Assembly: GCA_009469585.1 (NCBI GenBank)
Contig: SSXW01000001.1
Coordinates: 62,001 to 126,000 of the forward strand
DNA from: Dechloromonas sp. Dech2017
Lineage (GTDB): Bacteria > Pseudomonadota > Gammaproteobacteria > Burkholderiales > Rhodocyclaceae
Direction: 5' to 3'
DNA: 64,000 nt
Shown here: in pieces, positions 52,751-61,576 of the stretch
How the letters are laid out: every line of letters begins with the position of its first letter
Numbering within the stretch: position 1 is the first letter of the stretch
Notes under the pieces: model-generated
Seen by the model: the letters and a program-made list of their open reading frames with translations, nothing else
Database searches by the model: none
Told to the model about the DNA's origin: nothing
Translations under genes and position numbers: made by a program

Positions 52751-53419
52751 ATGGATGCCCCGATTTGCGATGCAAGCCACCAGCCCGAGGAGCCAATCTT
52801 GAGCGACGTCGTGCTCAGCCGGGCCCAGCTGGCGGCTGCCGAACTGCCCGTCTACCCGGGAATTTCGCTGGCCGATGTGACGCTGGTGGACGACGCCGCG
52901 CTGGCCGGCCAGGCCCTGGCGGCCTTGCAGGCCGCGGCGGTGATCGGCTTCGACAGCGAATCGAAGCCGACCTTCCGCAAGGGCGAGGTGTCGACCGGGC
53001 CGCACCTGGTGCAGTTGGCTACCGACGAGCACGCCTGGCTGTTTCCCGTGGCGCTGTCGGCCAACATTCCGGTGCTCAAAACGGTGCTCGAATCGCCGGC
53101 CATCCTCAAGGTCGGTTTCGGCCTGGGCAACGACCGCAGCGTGCTGCATTCACGCCTTGGTATCGCCTTGAATCACGTGATCGACCTCGGCGAAGTCTTG
53201 CGCGGCCCCGGGCATCGCGGTACGGTCGGCGCCAAGGTGGCAGTCGCGCATTATTTCGGCCAGAAGCTGCACAAATCGAAGAAGGTCGGCACCAGCAACT
53301 GGGCCAGCCCGCGGCTCAGCGAGCGGCAACTGCTCTACGCCGCCAACGATGCCCACGTCGCATTGCAGATTTACCGGGCCTGGCTGCGCGACAAAGCGCC
53401 GGGCGAAGCGAAAGATTGA
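52751..53419 (+). CDS. 3'-5' exonuclease, RNase D/WRN-like (DEDDy)
   Basis: A 222-residue exonuclease. DEDDy residues are visible: IGFDSESKP (Exo I), KVGFGLGNDRSVL (Exo II) and YAANDAHVALQIY (Exo III, Tyr-x3-Asp). It lacks the HRDC domains of full RNase D, so it is the short, single-domain type seen in betaproteobacteria. Besides ATG 52751, a TTG at 52799 with GAGGAGCC upstream would give a 206-residue form starting closer to the conserved region. Confidence 0.88.
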   Translation: MDAPICDASHQPEEPILSDVVLSRAQLAAAELPVYPGISLADVTLVDDAALAGQALAALQAAAVIGFDSESKPTFRKGEVSTGPHLVQLATDEHAWLFPVALSANIPVLKTVLESPAILKVGFGLGNDRSVLHSRLGIALNHVIDLGEVLRGPGHRGTVGAKVAVAHYFGQKLHKSKKVGTSNWASPRLSERQLLYAANDAHVALQIYRAWLRDKAPGEAKD

Positions 53420-53432
53420 ACAAGGATTTTCC

Positions 53433-54086
53433 ATGACGAGCGAGACCATACCCGTGCTGTCGCCGATCGAATGCCGGGTGCTCGGCACCCTGGTCGAGAA
53501 GCAGCGGACGGTGCCCGACACCTACCCGCTGTCGCTCAACGCGCTGCAGGCCGGCTGCAACCAGAAGACCAGCCGCAACCCGGTGATCGAGGCCGGCGAG
53601 GGGGAATTGCTGCAGGCCATCGATACGCTGAAGGATCTCGGCCTGGTCCGCGAAGTCAGCGGCAGCCGGGTCAGCCGCTTCGAGCACCAGCTGGAAAAGG
53701 TGCTCGGCGTGCCGACCCAGGCCTCGGCGCTGCTCACCGTGCTCATGCTGCGCGGGCCGCAGACGGCCGGCGAACTGCGCCTCAACTGCGAACGCCTCCA
53801 CCGCTTCGCTGATATCTCGTCGGTCGAGGCCTTCCTCGACGAACTGGCCGGCCGCGGCGGGCAGCCGCTGGTCGTCGAGTTGCCGCGCCTGCCCGGTTCC
53901 CGGGAAAACCGCTGGATGCACCTGCTCTGCGGTCAACCGGAAAATTCGGCCAAAATCGAAAAGCCGGGTGAGGCCGGCAGTCACGCCGAGATCGACGACC
54001 TGACGGCCCGGGTGGCAGCGCTCGAAGCCGAAATGGCCGAACTGCGGGCCGAACTGCGGTCGGCGCTGGCCGCTCTCGGCGCATGA
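53433..54086 (+). CDS. yceH: YceH family protein (DUF480)
   Basis: A 217-residue protein with two winged-helix repeats (LSPIECRVLGTLVEKQRTVPDTYPLSLNAL; NQKTSRNPV; LMLRGPQTAGELRLNCERLHRF) and a C-terminal coiled coil (about 190-215). Function is unknown; the folds suggest nucleic-acid binding. The linker before the coiled coil (CGQPENSAKIEKPG) is encoded by a stretch matching the dispersed motif of 4901. Start ATG 53433 after AAGGA; its stop overlaps the arginase-family start (ATGA). Confidence 0.92.
   Translation: MTSETIPVLSPIECRVLGTLVEKQRTVPDTYPLSLNALQAGCNQKTSRNPVIEAGEGELLQAIDTLKDLGLVREVSGSRVSRFEHQLEKVLGVPTQASALLTVLMLRGPQTAGELRLNCERLHRFADISSVEAFLDELAGRGGQPLVVELPRLPGSRENRWMHLLCGQPENSAKIEKPGEAGSHAEIDDLTARVAALEAEMAELRAELRSALAALGA
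53928..53959 (+). repeat. Dispersed motif, in-frame copy inside yceH
   Basis: GCGGTCAACCGGAAAATTCGG followed by CCAAAATCG matches the intergenic copies at 4901, 6963 and 15917, but lies in the codons of a variable linker of YceH. Confidence 0.5.
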
Positions 54087-54979
54087 AAGCGCACGGCCCG
54101 GGCCGTTGCGCCCGCATCCGGATCATCGGCGCCGCCAGCGGCATCGGGGCTCAGGACAAAGCCTGCGCTGACGGCCCGGTCGCCTTCCATCACTCGCAAG
54201 CCTGGCATGAACTCCAACACCACCCGCTGCTCGACTGGGGGCGTACCCTGTTCGCGCCGGACGGCCCCGGCCTGTCGCACACCGCCCGCATCGCCGAACT
54301 CTGCCGCCACCTCGCCGACGAAGTGGCGCTCAGCCTGCGCGACCGGCATTTTCCGGTGGTCATCGGCGGCGATCACTCGGTCGCCATCGGCACCTGGAGC
54401 GGCGTCGCCCGCGCCCTCGGCCAGGCGCCCGGGCTGCTCTGGATCGATGCCCACCTCGACAGCCACACGCCCGAAACCAGCTATTCCGGCGCCATCCACG
54501 GCATGCCGCTGGCCTGCCTGCTCGGCCGCGGCGACAAGCGTCTGCTCGACATCGGCCTGGCCGGCGCCCAGGTCAGCGCGGCGCATACCGTGGTCCTCGG
54601 CCCGCGCAGCTACGAGCCGGAGGAAATGGCCTTCCTGCAGCGCCTGGGCGTGCGCATCATCGACAGCGAAGAAATCCTGCAACGCGGCTTTCCCGCCTGC
54701 CTCGACGACGCCATGGCCATCGTCGCCGGCGCCCCGGCCGGTTTCGGCGTCACCCTTGACCTCGACGCCATCGACCCGCGCCTCGCCCCCGGCGTCGGCA
54801 GCCCGGAACCGGATGGCCTGCTGGCCAACGACGTGCTGACCGCCATTCACTGGATAGCCGGCCAGCCCGGCTTCAAGGCACTGGAAATCGTCGAGTACAA
54901 CCCCGACCGCGACCGCCACGGCAGCACGGCCGACCTGATCTCCGACCTGATCGGGCAGGTCTTGCCGAAAGCGCCGTAG
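54083..54979 (+). CDS. Arginase/ureohydrolase family protein
   Basis: A 298-residue ureohydrolase. The Mn-binding motifs are complete: VVIGGDHSVAIGTW, LLWIDAHLDSHTPETS and GVTLDLDAIDPRLAPGVGSPEPDG, with a C-terminal VEYNPDRDRHGSTADL. This fits arginase, or a close relative acting on another guanidino compound. The start overlaps the yceH stop, so it belongs to the rnd-like/yceH operon. Confidence 0.9.
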   Translation: MKAHGPGRCARIRIIGAASGIGAQDKACADGPVAFHHSQAWHELQHHPLLDWGRTLFAPDGPGLSHTARIAELCRHLADEVALSLRDRHFPVVIGGDHSVAIGTWSGVARALGQAPGLLWIDAHLDSHTPETSYSGAIHGMPLACLLGRGDKRLLDIGLAGAQVSAAHTVVLGPRSYEPEEMAFLQRLGVRIIDSEEILQRGFPACLDDAMAIVAGAPAGFGVTLDLDAIDPRLAPGVGSPEPDGLLANDVLTAIHWIAGQPGFKALEIVEYNPDRDRHGSTADLISDLIGQVLPKAP

Positions 54980-55044
54980 CCAGAAAACCCAGGGCGTTCC
55001 ACTGCGCTTTTTTGCGTTGAACAAGATTTAACTGAAGATTCGCC

Positions 55045-58000
55045 TTATCTATGGCGCGCTTGATAGTGGCCAATCATTAAAAGCAGAACCTCCTGGAAAG
55101 TGGTGTTCAGCCTTTCTGATAATTCCATCAGAAATGCGTATTGAGTTCCCCGAAGGTTGATTTCGTGCGTTTCAGCGATATCGCCGTCGGGATCGCTGTC
55201 GGTTTCGGCGGGCTGGTTTTCGGAAACTAGCGATGCGCATTGGTCAGACATGCATTCCTTGAGAATGTGGCGGACGGCACCCGAAATGCTGATATTTTCA
55301 GCAGCGGAGATGAGTTCCAGTTTTCGCAACTCTTTTTTTCCCAGGCTCAGTCGTATCTTCTGCCAGCCGTGGCCGGATTCCTGTTTTTCGGTCGACTGGT
55401 TTGTATTCGACAACGGACTGGGAGCGATTTGTGCCGAACTTATTGCCGACGCTTCGGCAGGTAGTGTCGAGGTGTAATGCCGACGGGCCCAACGCATCGC
55501 CGGACGTTCAAATACGTAATGGGACATTGCGGCGAGAATGGCAGTCAAGACAAGGCTCGATAGGGCAAATAACCACCAGTTATCCGCAGGAGGCAAACTG
55601 GAGTGCTCGAATGCGCGGAACAGGGTCTTCTGAATCGGGTAGTGGTAAATATAAATCCCGTAGGAGATCGCGCCCAGCCAGCGCACGAGACGGGATTCCA
55701 GAATTGCCCTTGCCAGTTGCGCCCGAGGTACGACGAAGATCATCGCGGCAAGCAGGATGGGAACGATTGGCCAGTTATAGTGCCCGGTGGGTGCTTGCAG
55801 GAGGTCGTCCAAAGGCGTGCTGAGGATCAGGAAGATGCCTGTGGCGCAGAGAAAAAAGACGGCATCCGCAAGGTATGATCGGTGACGGATTGCGGTTCGA
55901 TGCCGGACGAACAGTGCGGCGGTAGCCAAGCCGATCAGGAAGTAGCTCAGGTGCGCCAGAGTCGAATAGGTCAGAACAAAGCTGTTCGGCCCCGAAATGT
56001 AAAGAGAGAAAGGCCAGATAACGGTCGCCTTGATTGGCCACTGGTTGCGTTCGAGCAACAGCGAGATCAAGGCATAGTTTGCAACGTAGGTTCCGATTGC
56101 CAATACGGTCGCGGTTATCAGCGCCTTGCCGAACGAAAGTGGGCGCAGGGCCAGCATGATCAGCGGCAACAGGAAATAAAACTGCATTTCGACAGCCAGC
56201 GTCCAGAAGGGTGAGTTTATTTCGAGAATCTGTCCATCGTTGATGTTGTGCAGAAAAACCAGGTGAGAAAGTATGTTGTTGAAACTGGGGGCGTTCCCTC
56301 TTGCTGCCATGATGAGCACCAAGCCGCTTAGGCAGAGGTAGTAGGCTGGCAGGATGCGCGCTAGGCGGCGTACGAAATAATCCTTGATGTCGACTTTACT
56401 GCCGCCGGCAAGCGCATGTTTCCAAAACGGCAGAGATAACAGAAAGCCGCTGAGTACGAAAAAAAGGGCGACTCCGGTATTGCCGTTGGCCAGCCAGCGC
56501 TTTAGTTCGAACGGCCAAATCACCGTGTCGAGTCCGATCATCTGGTTGAAGTGCACCCCAAACACACTCAGGGCAGCCATGGCGCGAAGTCCGTCCAATC
56601 CATCCAGATGATCCGTGTCGGTCGACGACAGCGCACGTGCGGGTGGTGCCGCGGAAATGTCGCCTGATGGGACGCTTGCGGAGCCTGTGTGGCCAAATTG
56701 AATCGGACCTTTCGCTATGCTGGCGAGAGTTATGCCGACAGCCAAAGCCACCAGGGGATCGGTAATTTCCGCTGTGCCACCGACGGTCTGCGTCTGGAGG
56801 TACTCCTGAATACCCATGGCTGTTGCCAGAATGACAGTGCCCTTCAGCCAGGATATGCCGCCTTCGCGTAGCAGCCAAAGCACACTGCCAAACTGAAAGA
56901 GCTTCCGAAAAAGAGCCGCGAGGTTTCTGGACATCTCGCCTTCCAGCAGGCCTGTAAAGGGTACCCAGTGGAAATTCCGGGTTCCGAAAGAAGCATCCCA
57001 AGGCAGGAGATTGGCGGCCAGCGTCGCGCCCAGCAAGGCCATTCCGAGGGTGACTGCTTTCAGGCGATAGCCGCCTGTGAGCCAGAGTGCGCCGGCCGCA
57101 ATGCTTCCCCCCACTTCGCCGGCAGAAAGTTCGCCGCCCACCACGAAGGGTTGACCCGCCAGAACTGTCAACGGAGCCAGAACGACCAGCCAGTCTCGGC
57201 CAATAAGGTGTGGTCGGAGCAGATGGAACACGGTTAGCCAGGACACGAGATAAAGTGCTGTTTCGGACAGCGAAAGTTCCGGATGCAGAAAGAGTGGTTT
57301 GATTGCCGCCAGAACGACCGCCAAGTCGAGGGTGGGGACCAGAGGTAGCCATTGCGACAACACCCAGGCAGCAGCGATGCACAGCGGGATGCTTCTCGAA
57401 TCAATAGCTCCGAAAGAGGCTTGAAGGCGACGCATCCATGGTTGGGCAGCCAGCCAGATGCCGAGAATGATCCCGCAGCCGTTGAGGAGTACGTCGAAAA
57501 TGGATGGGTCGCGGGAAGGCAGTGCCACTTGCCCTACTTGAAGAACGAATGCCAGCACCAGCCCGGTGAGCAGAAGTGGGAATGTCTTTGACTTGTCCCC
57601 TTTGGCCGGCACTAATGCCAGAACGCCGAACAGGCCATAGGGTACGAACAGGAGGATATTGCCAAGGGTGTCGCCACGACCAGGAAGCGGCGGCGAAAAC
57701 AATGTGGCCAACCGGGATAACAGGACGTCATGCGAGTCCAGGGTAAAGTCGAATGGATACAACGATCCATAGCTGATCAGAAATACAACCGAGATAAACA
57801 TGCCTCTGGCAAAGGTGTTAGAACCCTCCCGGGGCAAAAGAGAGGGCCGCGAGTCGGCAATTGATTTCACCGCATTGAGGTAAGGTATCGCCAAGCGAAG
57901 GCCCGGCCCCAAAATAAGCACAAACGCAGTCTGAATGACAATCCAGCCGCCGACGGAGGCCAGTGTCGACCATTCTCCAGTGCGTTGGCCCAGCAGCAGA

Positions 58001-58917
58001 AATTCCAATGCCGAAAACTCGATGCCATCGTATTTCTGGATCGTCTGGTTTAGTCCAGCGGCGATTGCGAGATACCCCAGCGGCACCAGCAGAAAATTGC
58101 CGAACAGTGCCGATTTTGCCGAGATCAAGCTCCCTAATGATGCCCAGAAAAACACCCCGCCCATCGCGAGGATTCCCAGTGCTAGATAGCACCAAACGAT
58201 TCCGGGCAAGCCCAGTGTGTCTGTTTTTGAAATCAGTTCGATGATGTTCACTGTTGCTGACCAATCGACGACGATCAGCTTGCAGCCCCAAAGGGTCAAG
58301 GCGGTCATTCCCCAATAAGCCAAGGAACTGCGCTGAATCCTTGCACCGTTGTCGAAAAAGCGGCTGGCCAGTGACACAAGAGCGGGCAACGGCGCGTATA
58401 TCCCAACATAGCGCCCACATAGTTCAAGGTAATTCGTCACCCCCGGGTTGTTGGAGACGAAGTGGAGTGCAAGGGGAGGGAGTGCGTGGCTGCCGTACCA
58501 ACGTTCCTGGGTCCAGACGGGAGAGCCGAGAATGTCGTGAATGCTTTCCGGGGTGACGGCCAGGCTCAGGAACAGGAAGCTCGCTATGCTTATGCCTGCG
58601 GCCAGAAGAGGCATCCATAGAGTATGCAATGGCCCGCGGCGTACTACCCGAATCATGATCCCGCTGCCGATGCCAATCCAGCAGAGCCACAGGCCGAACA
58701 TCAGCCAGTTAAGCGGATTTCCTCCGTGCCACATGAGCTCACGCAGGTTGTACGGTACGCCCGGCAGTTTGGAGAAGACCGAGAATAGGGCGCCAAGAAG
58801 AAAGGCAACGACGACGACGTAGGCGCTGGTCCGAAGTTTATTTTGCCGCTTGGGGTCCAAAATCCGCATGAGCCAATTCTCGGGAATAGATCGAACAACT
58901 GCAAAAATCAACGACAT
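55045..58917 (-). CDS. VanZ-domain / acyltransferase-3 fusion with ribbon-helix-helix-like tail
   Basis: A 1290-residue polytopic protein. Residues 1-360 form about ten membrane helices of no known family; about 370-490 is VanZ-like (GSLYPFDFTL, GNILLFVPYGLFG); several more helices follow; about 771-1150 is an acyltransferase-3 domain with the conserved Arg and His of GLRAMAALSVFGVHFNQM. The cytoplasmic tail (about 1165-1290) has two segments resembling ribbon-helix-helix DNA-binding folds, KIRLSLGKKELRKLELIS (from 1187) and INLRGTQYAFLMELSERL (from 1253). Codon use is visibly less GC-rich than neighbours, suggesting transfer. Likely O-acylation of a surface polysaccharide. ATG 58869 is an alternative start. 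Confidence 0.85.
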   Translation of the reverse strand: MSLIFAVVRSIPENWLMRILDPKRQNKLRTSAYVVVVAFLLGALFSVFSKLPGVPYNLRELMWHGGNPLNWLMFGLWLCWIGIGSGIMIRVVRRGPLHTLWMPLLAAGISIASFLFLSLAVTPESIHDILGSPVWTQERWYGSHALPPLALHFVSNNPGVTNYLELCGRYVGIYAPLPALVSLASRFFDNGARIQRSSLAYWGMTALTLWGCKLIVVDWSATVNIIELISKTDTLGLPGIVWCYLALGILAMGGVFFWASLGSLISAKSALFGNFLLVPLGYLAIAAGLNQTIQKYDGIEFSALEFLLLGQRTGEWSTLASVGGWIVIQTAFVLILGPGLRLAIPYLNAVKSIADSRPSLLPREGSNTFARGMFISVVFLISYGSLYPFDFTLDSHDVLLSRLATLFSPPLPGRGDTLGNILLFVPYGLFGVLALVPAKGDKSKTFPLLLTGLVLAFVLQVGQVALPSRDPSIFDVLLNGCGIILGIWLAAQPWMRRLQASFGAIDSRSIPLCIAAAWVLSQWLPLVPTLDLAVVLAAIKPLFLHPELSLSETALYLVSWLTVFHLLRPHLIGRDWLVVLAPLTVLAGQPFVVGGELSAGEVGGSIAAGALWLTGGYRLKAVTLGMALLGATLAANLLPWDASFGTRNFHWVPFTGLLEGEMSRNLAALFRKLFQFGSVLWLLREGGISWLKGTVILATAMGIQEYLQTQTVGGTAEITDPLVALAVGITLASIAKGPIQFGHTGSASVPSGDISAAPPARALSSTDTDHLDGLDGLRAMAALSVFGVHFNQMIGLDTVIWPFELKRWLANGNTGVALFFVLSGFLLSLPFWKHALAGGSKVDIKDYFVRRLARILPAYYLCLSGLVLIMAARGNAPSFNNILSHLVFLHNINDGQILEINSPFWTLAVEMQFYFLLPLIMLALRPLSFGKALITATVLAIGTYVANYALISLLLERNQWPIKATVIWPFSLYISGPNSFVLTYSTLAHLSYFLIGLATAALFVRHRTAIRHRSYLADAVFFLCATGIFLILSTPLDDLLQAPTGHYNWPIVPILLAAMIFVVPRAQLARAILESRLVRWLGAISYGIYIYHYPIQKTLFRAFEHSSLPPADNWWLFALSSLVLTAILAAMSHYVFERPAMRWARRHYTSTLPAEASAISSAQIAPSPLSNTNQSTEKQESGHGWQKIRLSLGKKELRKLELISAAENISISGAVRHILKECMSDQCASLVSENQPAETDSDPDGDIAETHEINLRGTQYAFLMELSERLNTTFQEVLLLMIGHYQARHR

Positions 58918-59153
58918 GCGATTTTGCTGGGCGCTCTTCGCTGAAAATATGCCGGGCTAGTAAGGTCTGGATGAGGATAAGCATTGGCACCACACACCGC
59001 AAGTGGTCATTGGGTTACGAGTTTTTTCTTTATTAAGCGGTTCGATCCCTTCGGCAAAACGTGAAAAATCTCACCCTTTAGTCTGAATGGACTCTTTTCG
59101 CCTGGCATGAGAAAAGTAGAATTGCGCCAACAAAAACACAAAAAGGCGCGTAC
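58918..59153. promoter_or_regulatory. 236-base divergent region before the PEP-CTERM genes
   Basis: No gene is supported. It should contain the promoters of the minus-strand acyltransferase gene and the plus-strand PEP-CTERM pair. An AT-rich patch (about 59019-59035) and a small AGTC/GACT hairpin near 59081 are present. A TGGCAC...GC pair at 58985-59000 resembles a sigma-54 promoter but has the wrong spacing. Confidence 0.4.
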
Positions 59154-59684
59154 ATGCTCAATTTCAGGAAAAACATGCTGGCCATCGTGGCTGTGGCCTT
59201 GGCTGGTGGGGCGAATGCCGCTCCGGTGTCCCTGGGTTCGATCGGACTCAGCGGCATCGCTCCGGTCGAGGTGGCCTTGCCGTTCAGCGGGGCGTTTTCC
59301 AACGCATTCACCTTCAGCCTGGTCGGCAGCAGCCGCGTGCAAGTCGGCCTGAATACCGAATTCTGGCCCGACGATCCTGTCGTTCCGCCGACGATCGGCT
59401 TCATCCTGTCGGGTGGGGCAGGGGCTGGCAGTTTCCTGCCGCAGATCAGCTTCGACGCCGATTCCTTCTTCGCCGGCATGACCTTCGACGGCCTTGCCCC
59501 CGGCAACGAATACACGCTGACCATCAACGGCTCCGAGGCCGGTGTTCTCGGCAACACCTACTCGCTGCAACTGGCGGCCCTGCGGGTTCCCGAGCCGGCC
59601 ACGGTCGCCCTGATGCTGGCCAGTCTCGGCCTGCTCGGCCTCAGCGCCGGCCGCCGCAAAGCCCTTTCCGGAGAACAGGCATGA
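59154..59684 (+). CDS. PEP-CTERM sorting-domain protein
   Basis: A 176-residue exported protein: signal peptide (MLAIVAVALAGGANA), a beta-rich secreted domain, and a C-terminal sorting signal made of VPEPATVALML, a hydrophobic stretch and basic GRRK. Exosortase cleaves at such PEP motifs and the protein is released or anchored outside the cell. No enzymatic motif is seen. It sits next to the eps cluster and its stop overlaps the next PEP-CTERM gene (ATGA). Confidence 0.9.
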   Translation: MLNFRKNMLAIVAVALAGGANAAPVSLGSIGLSGIAPVEVALPFSGAFSNAFTFSLVGSSRVQVGLNTEFWPDDPVVPPTIGFILSGGAGAGSFLPQISFDADSFFAGMTFDGLAPGNEYTLTINGSEAGVLGNTYSLQLAALRVPEPATVALMLASLGLLGLSAGRRKALSGEQA

Positions 59685-60202
59685 ACAAGCTCTTTTCCCG
59701 CGCCTTGCTCGCCGCCGCGCTGGTTTCCCCCTTCGCCGCGCATGCCGCCAAGCCCGCCGGCCTGGTCGAAAAGACCCTCGATGCCACCGTGGCCAGCGCC
59801 GGCGCCTTCAGCCAGGAATACCTCTTCGTCACCGGTTCCAGCTACAACCCCAGCGCCGGTTCGATTTCCGCGAGCGGCCTCACCTCGCTGTTCAGCAACC
59901 TCAGCCTGAGCGTTCTTTCCTCTTCCGGCGGCAGTCTCGCCGGCCCGATCGTCGGTGCCGCCAGCGGCAACAATATCCAGGCCAAGTTTGCCGACAGCGG
60001 CTCGCTGGTCGACCTGTCGCCCTCGACCACCTACCGCCTGCTCGTTTCCGGCATATCCCAGGTCGATAACGCGTCATTTGGCATAAGAGGTGTATTTGTC
60101 GAGTCGATAGCCGCCGTTCCCGAACCGGAGACCTACAGCATGCTGTTGGCCGGCCTGGGCCTGATCGGGGCGATCACATTCCGGCGGGTCAGGGGAAGCT
60201 GA
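59681..60202 (+). CDS. PEP-CTERM sorting-domain protein, second copy
   Basis: A 173-residue protein with signal peptide (LFSRALLAAALVSPFAAHA), a Ser/Gly-rich beta domain and a C-terminal signal VPEPETYSMLLAGLGLIG followed by FRRVRG. It shares the FxxxxFT/L secretion-like pattern and the size of its neighbour, but little sequence, so the two are ancient paralogues or functionally paired. A terminator follows 15 bases after the stop. Confidence 0.9.
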   Translation: MNKLFSRALLAAALVSPFAAHAAKPAGLVEKTLDATVASAGAFSQEYLFVTGSSYNPSAGSISASGLTSLFSNLSLSVLSSSGGSLAGPIVGAASGNNIQAKFADSGSLVDLSPSTTYRLLVSGISQVDNASFGIRGVFVESIAAVPEPETYSMLLAGLGLIGAITFRRVRGS

Positions 60203-60217
60203 TCCGGGTCGATCACG

Positions 60218-60243
60218 ACGGGGCGCAAGCCCCGTTTTGTTTT
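60218..60243 (+). terminator. Rho-independent terminator after the PEP-CTERM pair
   Basis: Stem ACGGGGC/GCCCCGT with a GCAA tetraloop, followed by TTTGTTTT. Confidence 0.9.
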
Positions 60244-60300
60244 GGCAAACGGAAATTTTTCACTAAAAATGCTGCGGTGCAATGTGGTAAGATCGCCAGC

Positions 60301-61506
60301 ATGATGTCATGCCGAAAAATCCTGTCTGTCGTTTTTTCCAGTTTGCTGGTTTATGCCCCTGTCGTCATGGGCAATGAGGGCGATGTCATCAACTTCAGCG
60401 CCGGCCTCAGTTCAATGCATGACAGCAACCTGTTTCGCCTGGCGCCATCCGTCTCGCCGGCCAGTGTCGGCCTTGAAGGGCGTTCCGACACCATCACCGC
60501 CACCACGCTCGGCCTCAATCTCAACAAGCAGCTCAGCCTGCAGCAGCTGATCGCCAACGTCAGCCTGGTCGACACCCGCTACAGCCGCAACGACTACCTC
60601 GATTTCCGCGCCCTCAATTACGATGCCAAGTGGCTGTGGGCCGTCGGTTTGCAGTGGACGGGCGAAATTGCCGTCGACCGCGTCGAATCGCTCAACTCCT
60701 TCACCGACTACAACAACTACCGCACCCGCAACGTGCGCACCATCGAGAACCAGCGCTTCACCGCCAACTACTGGTTCCACAGCAGCTGGGCGGTACTGGC
60801 TGGCGTATCGCGCTACCAGTTGAGCAACGAACAGCCCTTTCTCGCCGACAGCGACTACGAAGCCACCGGCTACAACTACGGCATCCGCTACCGCCCGGTT
60901 TCCGGCAACCTGCTCACCCTGCGCGCCAAGCACCTCGACGGCAAGTATGTGAACCGCCAGTTCAACAGCGTGCAGCAATACGACAACGGCTTCACCCAGG
61001 ATGGCTACGAGCTCAACGCCGACTGGCGCCTGACCGGCAAGACCCTGCTGCGCGGCCGGCTCGAATACCTCGACCGCCAGCACGACCATTTCTCCGCCCG
61101 CGACTACGACGGCTGGGTCGGCGACATCGATCTCGCCTACGCCGCCACCGGCAAGGGCACGCTCAACCTTGGCTACAAGCACGGTCTCGAAGCATTCCAG
61201 CAGGCCACCAGCAGCTACTACGTGCTCGACGAAGTCAATGTCGCCACCCGCTGGGCGGCCACCAACACGCTGCAGGCCGGCGCCCGGTTGAGCTACGGCA
61301 AGCGCGATTACCGCGGCGAGATCGTCCCGCTCACCACCGCCCAGCGCCGCGAAAGCTACACCCGGGCCGGGGTCGACCTGACCTACACGCCGGTGCGCTG
61401 GGCCGAGCTCAAGGCCGGCTACAGCATCGAGAACCGCAACGCCAACGACGACCGTTTCGACTACAAGGACCGCATCGCCTTCCTTTCGCTCACCGCCCGC
61501 TACTGA
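60301..61506 (+). CDS. epsL: Exopolysaccharide outer-membrane protein EpsL (exosortase B type)
   Basis: A 401-residue outer-membrane beta-barrel protein of the EpsL family. Signal peptide (ILSVVFSSLLVYAPVVMG), then repeated amphipathic strands with aromatic girdle residues (YSRNDYLDFRALNYDAKW, WFHSSWAVLAGVSRY, NLGYKHGLEAFQ) and a C-terminal strand ending in Phe/Tyr (IAFLSLTARY), as required for barrel assembly. ATG 60301 is chosen at the signal peptide; a second ATG follows at once. A TAAGAT -10-like hexamer lies directly before it. First gene of the eps run. Confidence 0.88.
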   Translation: MMSCRKILSVVFSSLLVYAPVVMGNEGDVINFSAGLSSMHDSNLFRLAPSVSPASVGLEGRSDTITATTLGLNLNKQLSLQQLIANVSLVDTRYSRNDYLDFRALNYDAKWLWAVGLQWTGEIAVDRVESLNSFTDYNNYRTRNVRTIENQRFTANYWFHSSWAVLAGVSRYQLSNEQPFLADSDYEATGYNYGIRYRPVSGNLLTLRAKHLDGKYVNRQFNSVQQYDNGFTQDGYELNADWRLTGKTLLRGRLEYLDRQHDHFSARDYDGWVGDIDLAYAATGKGTLNLGYKHGLEAFQQATSSYYVLDEVNVATRWAATNTLQAGARLSYGKRDYRGEIVPLTTAQRRESYTRAGVDLTYTPVRWAELKAGYSIENRNANDDRFDYKDRIAFLSLTARY

Positions 61507-61576
61507 CCCCATGCCCATCGTCACTCCAATGGGCCGGCCGCGCCCGAATCCGAATATCCGACAAGAAAGCCACCCC

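Noticed and set aside
58985-59000. Possible sigma-54 promoter (TGGCAC then GC) before the PEP-CTERM genes
   Set aside because: The GG and GC elements are separated by 11 bases instead of the strict 10, and the TTGC half is not intact.
60640-60690. Further GTCGACCGC segments (epsL, pheT, surE) as copies of the dispersed motif
   Set aside because: They share only the common Val-Asp-Arg codons GTCGACCGC, without the A-run and GGCCAAATT part.
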